From contig CAAEUZ010000089.1 in the NCBI GenBank assembly GCA_900759385.1, forward strand, positions 1 through 20,601: a stretch of 20,601 bases of DNA, written 5' to 3'. The position numbers and the translations under genes are program-made. Under the pieces are notes generated by a model. That model was not told the DNA's origin. It worked only from the letters and a program-made list of their open reading frames with translations, and searched no databases. Below are positions 14,852 to 20,601 of the stretch, in pieces; the stretch's first letter is position 1; each line of letters opens with the position of its first letter. This stretch comes from an uncultured Oscillospiraceae bacterium. GTDB taxonomy: Bacteria > Bacillota > Clostridia > Oscillospirales > Oscillospiraceae.

Positions 14852-16327
14852 ATGCTTTACATAGGAATAGACCTCGGCACCAGCGCCGTAAAGCTCCTTC
14901 TGCTGGATGAGACCGGCGCGGTGCTCAATACCGTATCCAGGGAGTACCCGATATCCTTCCCGCATCCGGGCTGGAGCGAGCAGAACCCCGAGGACTGGCG
15001 CGCCGCCGTTATGGAGGGCGTGCCGGAGCTGGTGGCCGGTTTTGACGCGTCCAGCGTCGCCGGCATCGGAGCCGGCGGCCAGATGCACGGCCTCGTCGCC
15101 CTGGACGCGGACGACAACGTCATCCGCCCGGCCATACTCTGGAACGACGGCCGTACCAGCGCCGAGGTGGGCTACCTCAACAACACCGTGGGCAAGGACA
15201 AGCTCTCGGCCTGGACGGCGAACATAGCCTTCGCCGGTTTCACCGCGCCCAAGCTGCTCTGGATGCGCAGCAACGAGCCGGAGAATTTCGCCAGGATCAG
15301 CAAGATCATGCTGCCCAAGGACTACATCAACTATGTCCTCACCGGCGTGCACTGCTGCGACTACTCCGACGCCAGCGGCATGCTCCTGCTCGACGTGGAG
15401 CACAGGCGCTGGTCCAGGGAGATGCTGGACGTGTGCGGCGTGACCGAGGCGCAGATGCCGCAGCTCTTCGAGAGCTACGAGTGCGTGGGCACGCTTAAAC
15501 CGGAGATCGCCGCCCGGCTCGGCCTGCCAGAGACGGTGAAGGTCTGCGCGGGCGCGGGCGACAACGCTGCCGCCGCCGTCGGCACCGGCACGGTGGGGGA
15601 TGGCGCCTGCAACATCTCGCTCGGCACCTCGGGCACCATCTTCATATCCAGCGACGGCTTCGGCGTGGACCCGAACAACGCGCTGCACGCTTTTGCCCAC
15701 GCGGACGGGCACTATCACCTTATGGGCTGCATGCTCTCCGCCGCCAGCTGCAACAAGTGGCTCATGGAGGACGTGCTCGGCACCACGGATTACGCCGCCG
15801 AGCAGGCCCCGGTTACCGATGACAAGCTGGGCGAAAACCACGTCTACTTCCTGCCCTATCTCATGGGCGAGCGCTCGCCGATAAACGACACCGACGCGCG
15901 CGGCACCCTGGTGGGCATGACTATGGACACCACCCGCGCGGACATAACCCAGGCCGTGCTGGAGGGCGTGGCCTTTGCCATCCGCGACAGCCTGGAGGTT
16001 GCGCGCTCGCTGGGCCTGGACATAAAGCGCTCCATGCTCTGCGGCGGCGGGGCCAAGAGCCCGCTCTGGCGCAAAATCATGGCCAACGTGCTGAACGTGG
16101 AGCTGACGCTGCCCGTCAGCGAACAGGGGCCCGGCATGGGCGGGGCCATGCTGGCCATGGTAGCCTGCGGGGAGTATTCCTCCGTGCGCGAGGTGTGCGC
16201 CAGGCTGGTCAAGGTCAGCGAGACGGTAAAACCCGAGCCGGAACTGGCCGCGAAGTATGAGGCGCGCTATCAGGCGTTCCGCCGCATCTACCCGGCCCTC
16301 AAGGACGTCTTTCCGGCGCTGAACTGA
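14852..16327 (+). CDS. xylB: Xylulokinase
   Basis: Phosphorylates D-xylulose to xylulose 5-phosphate, which enters the pentose phosphate pathway. The 491-residue FGGY-family kinase has GIDLGTSAVK at the N-terminus (phosphate loop), GQMHG with Met78-His79 (the xylulokinase-specific pair, Met77-His78 in E. coli), WNDGR near 97-101, GAGDNAAAAVG with the catalytic Asp237, SLGTSGT, GERSPINDTDARG and the ATP-binding GGGAKSPLW. The start at 14852 follows AAGGGGAG (14839-14846); an in-frame ATG at 14822 lies inside a hairpin and before the ribosome site, so it was not chosen. A ketopentose is the expected substrate, but FGGY annotation alone cannot exclude a related ketose such as ribulose. The next gene starts 4 bases after the stop. 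Confidence 0.93.
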   Translation: MLYIGIDLGTSAVKLLLLDETGAVLNTVSREYPISFPHPGWSEQNPEDWRAAVMEGVPELVAGFDASSVAGIGAGGQMHGLVALDADDNVIRPAILWNDGRTSAEVGYLNNTVGKDKLSAWTANIAFAGFTAPKLLWMRSNEPENFARISKIMLPKDYINYVLTGVHCCDYSDASGMLLLDVEHRRWSREMLDVCGVTEAQMPQLFESYECVGTLKPEIAARLGLPETVKVCAGAGDNAAAAVGTGTVGDGACNISLGTSGTIFISSDGFGVDPNNALHAFAHADGHYHLMGCMLSAASCNKWLMEDVLGTTDYAAEQAPVTDDKLGENHVYFLPYLMGERSPINDTDARGTLVGMTMDTTRADITQAVLEGVAFAIRDSLEVARSLGLDIKRSMLCGGGAKSPLWRKIMANVLNVELTLPVSEQGPGMGGAMLAMVACGEYSSVREVCARLVKVSETVKPEPELAAKYEARYQAFRRIYPALKDVFPALN

Positions 16328-16331
16328 GAAT

Positions 16332-16634
16332 ATGCAGGGACAGAAGAAAGTTTATCACTACGAGAAGAAAAACCGCGCACAGGTGCGGGCCGTGCTTTAC
16401 GCTGTCGTAGCGGCGTATGTGGCCTATCTGGGCTACAGCACAACGCCGCTGCACGGCGAGCCGGACGGCCTGAGCGTGACAATGGCCTGGGTCCTGGGAG
16501 TGGCGCTCATCGCCGCGGGCATAGCTGTGGCGGTGTATACCTACCTGCGCTACAGGCGTGACCTCGCCGACGCGGAGTACACCGAGGAGGAGTACGCCGA
16601 GCTGGCCGCCCGCCGGGAGGAAGAGGACGGATGA
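16332..16634 (+). CDS. Small two-helix membrane protein, 100 residues
   Basis: Not recognised. A basic N-terminus (residues 1-18, with KKVYHYEKKNR) is followed by two hydrophobic helices (about 19-38 and 50-71) with a short Gly/Pro-rich loop between, then a highly charged C-terminus (about 72-100) rich in Glu, Tyr and Arg. The expected topology is both ends in the cytoplasm. It begins 4 bases after the xylB stop without a clear Shine-Dalgarno site and overlaps the next gene by 4 bases, so it is probably coupled to both and real. No known role; it may partner the YczE-like membrane protein encoded next. Confidence 0.75.
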   Translation: MQGQKKVYHYEKKNRAQVRAVLYAVVAAYVAYLGYSTTPLHGEPDGLSVTMAWVLGVALIAAGIAVAVYTYLRYRRDLADAEYTEEEYAELAARREEEDG

Positions 16635-17302
16635 AGGGCATGGGCCCGCGCGAACTGGCCGTCCGCGCCGTGGAACTGCTCATCGGCCTGACCATTGCCC
16701 ACCTGGGCGTGACGCTCTTCCTGCTGAGCGACCTGGGCAGCGACCCCTTCAACGTGCTCATACAGGGCCTGCACCGGGCCCTGCCCTGGCCCGCCTTCAT
16801 GGATACGCACGGCCGCGTGCACCTGCTGGTATCTCTCATTATCATGCTGGTGCTGCTCGTGGCAGCCAAGGGCTTCGTCAAGATAGGCACCGTCATCTGC
16901 ATGGCCCTCGGCGGGCCGATTATCGACCTCTGGGAGCTGCTGCTCGACCCCGTGCTGGGCTCTCTGGGCCTGGGCGGGCGGATAGTCCTGCTGGTGGCCG
17001 GCTGTCTTATCCTGGCCTTCGGCATGACGGTGGTGATAAGTTCCGACCTGGGCGCCGGGCCCAATGACCTGGTGGCCGTGTCGATAAGCGAGATATTCAA
17101 AAAGCCCTTCGGAGCCGTGCGTGTATGCGTGGACGTGGCCTTCGCTCTGGCCGGATGGCTGCTGGGCGGCGTGCTGGGAGCGGGCACGGTTGTGTGCGCC
17201 TTCCTGGTGGGGCCGGCAGCGCAGCTGTTCTTCCCGCTGAGCCGGCGCCTGTGCGCGCTGGGCCTGAAAGGCGCGGGCGGAGAGCTTGAAAACAAGCGGT
17301 AA
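16631..17302 (+). CDS. YczE/YitT-like integral membrane protein
   Basis: The 223-residue product is almost wholly hydrophobic, with five or six membrane helices. It holds two copies of the same kind of motif: LFLLSDLGSDPFNVL near residues 31-45 and VVISSDLGAGPNDLV near 136-150. This SDLG.(D/G)P(F/N) repeat is characteristic of YczE/YyaS-type membrane proteins and implies an internal duplication. The function of the family is not established; transport has been suggested. It overlaps the preceding 100-residue gene by ATGA and sits in a sugar operon, so a role in export or import of a pathway compound is possible, but this is inference. Confidence 0.82.
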   Translation: MKGMGPRELAVRAVELLIGLTIAHLGVTLFLLSDLGSDPFNVLIQGLHRALPWPAFMDTHGRVHLLVSLIIMLVLLVAAKGFVKIGTVICMALGGPIIDLWELLLDPVLGSLGLGGRIVLLVAGCLILAFGMTVVISSDLGAGPNDLVAVSISEIFKKPFGAVRVCVDVAFALAGWLLGGVLGAGTVVCAFLVGPAAQLFFPLSRRLCALGLKGAGGELENKR

Positions 17303-17313
17303 AGTGCTATAAT
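17286..17313 (+). promoter_or_regulatory. Internal promoter before the DUF4867-isomerase genes
   Basis: TTGAAA (17286-17291, five of six), 16-base spacer, TATAAT (17308-17313, perfect). It overlaps the end of the YczE-like gene and leads into the DUF4867 gene after about 30 bases. No copy of the ROK operator is seen here, so it could supply the last three genes independently of the main promoter. Confidence 0.72.
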
Positions 17314-17349
17314 GTTCCGGGCTGTCCCGGAAGAATGGGGGATAACTTC

Positions 17350-17985
17350 ATGAAAATCGAATCCGTATTCGACAGCGCCTTTGCCCCATACGGCAAGGTG
17401 CTCCCGGGCTATGATACGTCCGGCCTGCTCGAGGCGCTGGAAAAATACACCCCGCTGCCCGAGGCCACGGATTACGTGGCGTCCCAGCCGGAGCTGGAGG
17501 CCCTGCCCATAGCGGCCCAGCTGGCCTCCAACGCCTATGGCGGGATGCCCATACAGCTGGGCTGGTGCAACGGGCACAACACAAAGCTCAACTGCCTTGA
17601 ATACCACCGCGACAGCGAGATAAACTGCGGCACTGAGGACTTCATCCTTCTTGTCGCCCGCGAGGACGACATAGTAAACGGCGTGCTCGATACGGACCGC
17701 GTGAGGGCCTTCCGCGCGCCGCGCGGCGTCATGGTGGAGGTGTACGCCACCACGCTGCACTACGCGCCCTGCTCGGCGGAGAAGGGGCACGGTTTCCGCG
17801 TGCTCGTCGCCCTGCCGCGCGGGACCAACGGGCCCAAGCCGGAGATAAACCCCATCAACGACGAGGACAGGCTGCTCTGGGCCTGCAACAAGTGGCTGCT
17901 GGCCCACGCCGAGAGCGCCGAGGCCGCCCAGGGCGCCGTTGCCGCCCTCAAGGGCGTGAATGTGGACATCGCCGGCGACATCTGA
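17350..17985 (+). CDS. DUF4867-type protein, 211 residues
   Basis: Resembles the DUF4867 family, proteins of unknown function that I recall being found beside fucose-type isomerase and sugar-kinase genes in Firmicutes. The protein is soluble and looks cupin-like: QLGWCNGHNTKLNCLEYHRDSE has the closely spaced His/Cys/Glu residues of a cupin metal site, followed by VEVYATTLHYAPC with another His, and a GFRVLVALPRGTN strand pair. A sugar epimerase or mutarotase-like role for the neighbouring isomerase would be consistent but is not shown. The start at 17350 (MKIES) is preferred to the in-frame ATG at 17335 because GGGGG (17337-17341) is well placed for it. 45 bases separate it from the isomerase. 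Confidence 0.72.
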   Translation: MKIESVFDSAFAPYGKVLPGYDTSGLLEALEKYTPLPEATDYVASQPELEALPIAAQLASNAYGGMPIQLGWCNGHNTKLNCLEYHRDSEINCGTEDFILLVAREDDIVNGVLDTDRVRAFRAPRGVMVEVYATTLHYAPCSAEKGHGFRVLVALPRGTNGPKPEINPINDEDRLLWACNKWLLAHAESAEAAQGAVAALKGVNVDIAGDI

Positions 17986-18030
17986 AACGCATCCTAACCA
18001 CAATATTATTATAGACTGAGGTGTATTGAA

Positions 18031-19521
18031 ATGCTCACCAACATACCCAACGTAAAGCTCGGCGTCATCGCCGTCAGCCGCGACTGCTTTATCATCTCGC
18101 TCTCCGAGCGCCGCCGCGCCGCCGTGGTCGAGGCCTGCGGCAAGCTCGGAATGGACGTCTACGAGTGCAGGACTACCGTTGAAAACGAGCGCGACATGCT
18201 CAAGGCTGTCGAGGAGGTCAAGGCCGCGGGCTGCAACGCCCTCGTAGTCTTCCTCGGCAACTTCGGCCCCGAGACGCCTGAGACGCTCATAGCCAAGTAC
18301 TTTGACGGTCCGGTCATGTACGCCGCCGCCGCAGAAGAGACCGGCAACGACCTCATTGACGGCCGCGGCGACGCCTACTGCGGCATGCTCAACTGCTCCT
18401 ACAACCTCGGCATGCGCCATCTCAAGGCCTGGATACCCGAGTATCCCGTCGGCACCGCCGATGATGTCGCCAGGATGATCGCCGAGTTCCAGCCCATTGC
18501 CCGTGCCCTCATCGGCCTCAGCCAGCTGAAGATAATCACCTTCGGACCCCGCCCGCAGGACTTCTTCGCCTGCAATGCGCCCATCAAGGGCCTCTATGAG
18601 CTCGGCGTGGAAGTTGAGGAGAACAGCGAGCTCGACCTGCTCGTGGCCTACAAGGCCCACGCCAATGACCCGCGCATCCCCGAGGTGTGCGAGGACATGG
18701 CCAGGGAGATGGGCGAGGGCTGCTATTACCCCGACCTGAGCGCCCGCATGGCGCAGTTCGAGCTCACCCTGCTCGACTGGGCCGAGGAGCACAAGGGCTC
18801 CAGGCAGTATGTCGCCTTTGCCGACAAGTGCTGGCCCGCCTTCCCCAAGGAGTTCGGCTTCGAGCCCTGCTATGTGAACAGCCGCCTCGTCACCCGCGGC
18901 ATCCCCGTCTCCTGTGAGGTCGACATCTACGGCGCCCTGAGCGAGTACATAGGCATGTGCGTCTCCGGCGACACCGTCACCCTGCTCGACATCAACAACT
19001 CCGTGCCCGCCGACCTCTACGAGGAGAACATAAAGGGCAAGTTCCCCTACGAGCTCACCGACACCTTCATGGGCTTCCACTGCGGCAACACTCCCAGCTG
19101 CAAGCTCTGTTCCGACCGCGCCGTCAAGTACCAGCTCATCCAGCACCGCCTGCTCGAGCCGGCCGGCAGCGACCCGGACTTCACCCGCGGCACCATCGAA
19201 GGCGACATCGCGCCCAGCGACATCACCTTCTACCGCCTGCAGTGCGACAGCGAGGGCAACCTGCGCTCCTACATCGCCGAGGGCGAAGTCCTGCCCGTCG
19301 CCACGCGCAGCTTCGGCGGCATCGGCGTGTTCGCCATCCACGAGATGGGCCGCTTCTACCGCCACGTGCTGATCGAAAAGCGCTATCCGCACCACGGCGC
19401 CGTGGCCTTCGGCCACTACGGCAAGGCTATCTTCGAGGTCATGAAGATGCTCGGCGTGAAGGACATCGCCTACAACCAGCCCAAGAGCCTGCCCTACCCG
19501 ACGGAGAACCCCTTCGCCTGA
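18031..19521 (+). CDS. L-fucose/L-arabinose isomerase-fold protein (aldose-ketose isomerase)
   Basis: Predicted to convert the imported aldose to the ketose that XylB phosphorylates. The 496-residue protein has the Rossmann-like N-terminal half (VKLGVIAVSRD, LVVFLGNFGPE, VMYAAAAEE) and the FucI/AraA-type catalytic half. Glu296 (in SCEVD) and Asp320 (in TLLDINN) are 24 residues apart, the same spacing as the metal ligands Glu337 and Asp361 of E. coli FucI; His454 or His455 (in RYPHHG) is the candidate third ligand. It is shorter than FucI (about 590) and unlike AraA at the N-terminus. A GAGGTG site precedes the ATG. No xylA lies in the window, so this enzyme is the only candidate isomerase for the operon; its true substrate is unknown. 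Confidence 0.85.
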   Translation: MLTNIPNVKLGVIAVSRDCFIISLSERRRAAVVEACGKLGMDVYECRTTVENERDMLKAVEEVKAAGCNALVVFLGNFGPETPETLIAKYFDGPVMYAAAAEETGNDLIDGRGDAYCGMLNCSYNLGMRHLKAWIPEYPVGTADDVARMIAEFQPIARALIGLSQLKIITFGPRPQDFFACNAPIKGLYELGVEVEENSELDLLVAYKAHANDPRIPEVCEDMAREMGEGCYYPDLSARMAQFELTLLDWAEEHKGSRQYVAFADKCWPAFPKEFGFEPCYVNSRLVTRGIPVSCEVDIYGALSEYIGMCVSGDTVTLLDINNSVPADLYEENIKGKFPYELTDTFMGFHCGNTPSCKLCSDRAVKYQLIQHRLLEPAGSDPDFTRGTIEGDIAPSDITFYRLQCDSEGNLRSYIAEGEVLPVATRSFGGIGVFAIHEMGRFYRHVLIEKRYPHHGAVAFGHYGKAIFEVMKMLGVKDIAYNQPKSLPYPTENPFA

Positions 19522-19952
19522 TGGCAGTACCCGAGAACATTGTTTCCGCCTACGCGGCCTACCTCCAGGGCATGGAGGAGGCCGCCGGCGATAAAAAGTC
19601 CCTCAGCGGCCTGTTCGGCATCGGCCGGGATGTGACGCGCGAGCGCTGCCAGGAGGATTTCATCTCCGCCCTGACCGCCGCCGTTGAAGACTTCGCCGCG
19701 TCGGAACCGGACCCGCAGGAGACGGCGGAGGCTGTGAAGTATATATTCGCCCAGGCCCACGAGCACAAGAAATCACGGGAGGCGTACTGGATGCTTTTGG
19801 CATCTCACGTCCTGGCCCTGCCCCTGATAGAACTGCTCCCCGCCCAGACCGCCCGCGACCTGCGCAGCTATTTCGAGGCCGAGTACCCCAAACGCGAGCG
19901 CATGCCCGCGCAGAACAAGGTCATCTCCGCCCTGAAAGCGCGTGAGAAGTAA
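19521..19952 (+). CDS. Hypothetical helical protein, 143 residues
   Basis: Not recognised. The start codon overlaps the isomerase stop (TGATG, 19519-19523), a strong sign of translational coupling, and the operon terminator begins 8 bases after its stop. The product is predicted to be all-helical and soluble, mildly acidic in the first half (AVEDFAASEPDPQE) and basic at the C-terminus (PKRERMPAQNKVISALKAREK is split by the motif end), with no cysteine pair or catalytic motif I can name. A central segment HKKSREAYWMLLASHVLALPLIELLP could be an interaction helix. It may be an accessory subunit or chaperone of the isomerase; this rests only on the coupling. Confidence 0.8.
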   Translation: MAVPENIVSAYAAYLQGMEEAAGDKKSLSGLFGIGRDVTRERCQEDFISALTAAVEDFAASEPDPQETAEAVKYIFAQAHEHKKSREAYWMLLASHVLALPLIELLPAQTARDLRSYFEAEYPKRERMPAQNKVISALKAREK

Positions 19953-19959
19953 AAACAGC

Positions 19960-19995
19960 AAGTCCCCCGCGTGTATAAGCACACGGGGGACTTTT
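19960..19995 (+). terminator. Terminator of the sugar operon
   Basis: AAGTCCCCC plus GTGT (19960-19974, with a 2-base bulge) pairs with ACACGGGGGACTT (19981-19993), followed by TTTTGC. It lies 8 bases after the stop of the last gene. Confidence 0.9.
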
Positions 19996-20036
19996 GCATA
20001 TAGTGAGAGCAAAGCCGGAAGGGATGGTACGTGTGC

Positions 20037-20091
20037 CAACCCTCCCCCCAGCCGGCTGACGCCGGCCGCACCCTCAGAGAGGGGGCGGTTG
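20037..20091. repeat. REP-like palindromic element
   Basis: Ends CAACC (20037-20041) and GGTTG (20087-20091) are complementary and extended by C5/G5 runs. Inside are two hairpins, GCCGGC-TGAC-GCCGGC (20051-20066) and CCCTC-AGA-GAGGG (20071-20083), giving a cruciform-like three-stem shape. GC-rich elements with CTCAGAGAGGG cores are frequent between genes in Oscillospiraceae; copy number here cannot be judged from one window. Confidence 0.6.
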
Positions 20092-20230
20092 CTTACAAAG
20101 GGGGGAAGCCAAAGCGGTATCGAACGCCGCCGGAAGTCACCAGCGCAAGACGGCAAGCAAAGGCATTGAATACTGATAAATACGAAGCGGCCTGAAAGCG
20201 CCATAGGAGGCAATACCGACGCAAGACGAA

Positions 20231-20549
20231 GGCCAAGCACCCAACCCAATCCCAAGCGGCACAGCCAACCCCAAAGCGCCCCGGCGGCGAAGCCGCCGCA
20301 GCAGCGCCCGGCAGGCTAAACGCACCTACGTGAGACAAGGGCCAAGCACCCAGCCCAAACCCAAGCGGCACAGCCAAGCCAAGAGCGCCCCGGCGGCATA
20401 GCCGCCGCAGCTGCACCCGCTTGGGCAAACGCGCCCACGCGAGACTAAGGGCCTAAACAACCGCAGCCAACAGGATAAACCCACCCACGCGAGCCTCAGG
20501 GCCTAAACAACCCGCACCCGGCAGCGGCGAGCCGCGTAAGCGGCTCAAA
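20231..20549. repeat. Degenerate tandem array, units of about 110, 110, 50 and 50 bases
   Basis: Units begin with GGCC at 20231, 20340, 20450 and 20500. The first two are clearly homologous over the whole length (GGCCAAGCACCC, AAGCGGCACAGCCAA, AGCGCCCCGGCGGC) and each contains a CGGCGGC/GCCGCCG hairpin (20282-20298 and 20391-20407). The third and fourth keep GGCCTAAACAACC; the fourth has a GAGCCGC-GTAA-GCGGCTC hairpin (20529-20546). The unit joints share an ACGCGAGACTAAGGGCC-like sequence. Together with 19996-20230 and 20550-20601 this 600-base stretch shows no convincing gene, although hydrophobic minus-strand frames run through it. Confidence 0.7.
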
Positions 20550-20601
20550 CTGCGGTCGGCGATGCACAAGAACGTATCCTGCTTAGGGATGACCACGTCG
20601 C

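Noticed and set aside
13382..15841. An 819-codon open frame on the minus strand opposite mmsB and xylB
   Set aside because: Same shadow effect; composition rich in Val/Ala/Asp/His repeats, no ribosome site, antisense to recognised genes.
16507..19416. A 969-codon open frame on the minus strand across the kinase-isomerase genes
   Set aside because: It is antisense to five well-supported genes, has no family motif, and is the usual stop-free shadow of GC-rich codon use.
20093..20428. A 111-codon hydrophobic minus-strand frame in the tandem repeats
   Set aside because: It crosses repeat units whose length breaks the frame and has no ribosome site; reported as a repeat with a possible peptide signal instead.
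20231..20549. Tandem units considered as a CRISPR array
   Set aside because: Units are about 110 and 50 bases, homologous throughout rather than repeat-spacer, and no cas gene is present.

Overview
The window is a GC-rich (about 60% or more in most genes) stretch of chromosome. It probably comes from an endospore-forming member of the Clostridia, of the Oscillospiraceae/Flavonifractor-like kind. This is inferred from three things: the dipicolinate synthase pair dpaA-dpaB, which is confined to spore formers; sigma-A-type promoters with strong AGGAGG ribosome sites and frequent TTG starts; and diderm-free features such as binding lipoproteins. No rRNA, tRNA, insertion sequence or CRISPR array was seen.

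Left third (1-6500), housekeeping: a minus-strand thyA-folA pair (thymidylate synthase, dihydrofolate reductase) ends in a strong hairpin. It is divergent from dpaA-dpaB (spore dipicolinic acid). Convergent to those are rpmE (bL31) and hflX (ribosome-rescue GTPase) on the minus strand. A 47-codon lipoprotein gene with its own Shine-Dalgarno site and terminator (4925-5068, minus) lies between rpmE and a 6-phosphofructokinase gene that has a near-consensus promoter.

Middle (6500-7800): a visibly AT-richer patch carries two orphan genes for membrane or membrane-anchored proteins. After them come an inverted repeat and what looks like the C-terminal scrap of a periplasmic-binding-type gene.

Right two thirds (7800-19990), a sugar locus: galM (aldose 1-epimerase) and a ROK-family repressor run leftward. 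Divergent from them is a long operon: ChvE-type sugar-binding lipoprotein, MmsA/GguA-type double ATPase, MmsB/GguB-type permease, xylulokinase, a small two-helix membrane protein, a YczE-like membrane protein, a DUF4867-type protein, an L-fucose/L-arabinose isomerase-fold protein, and an unrecognised 143-residue protein. The divergent control region holds three related copies of a putative operator, one over the transporter promoter and one in the repressor leader. The simplest reading is: sugar uptake, anomer conversion by GalM, aldose-to-ketose isomerisation by the FucI-fold enzyme (no xylA is present in the window), and phosphorylation by XylB into the pentose phosphate pathway. Two intercistronic spacers are packed with hairpins, and an internal promoter precedes the DUF4867 gene.

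Right end (19953-20601): no convincing gene. It holds a terminator, a REP-like palindromic element and a degenerate tandem array of about 110-base units with conserved internal hairpins.
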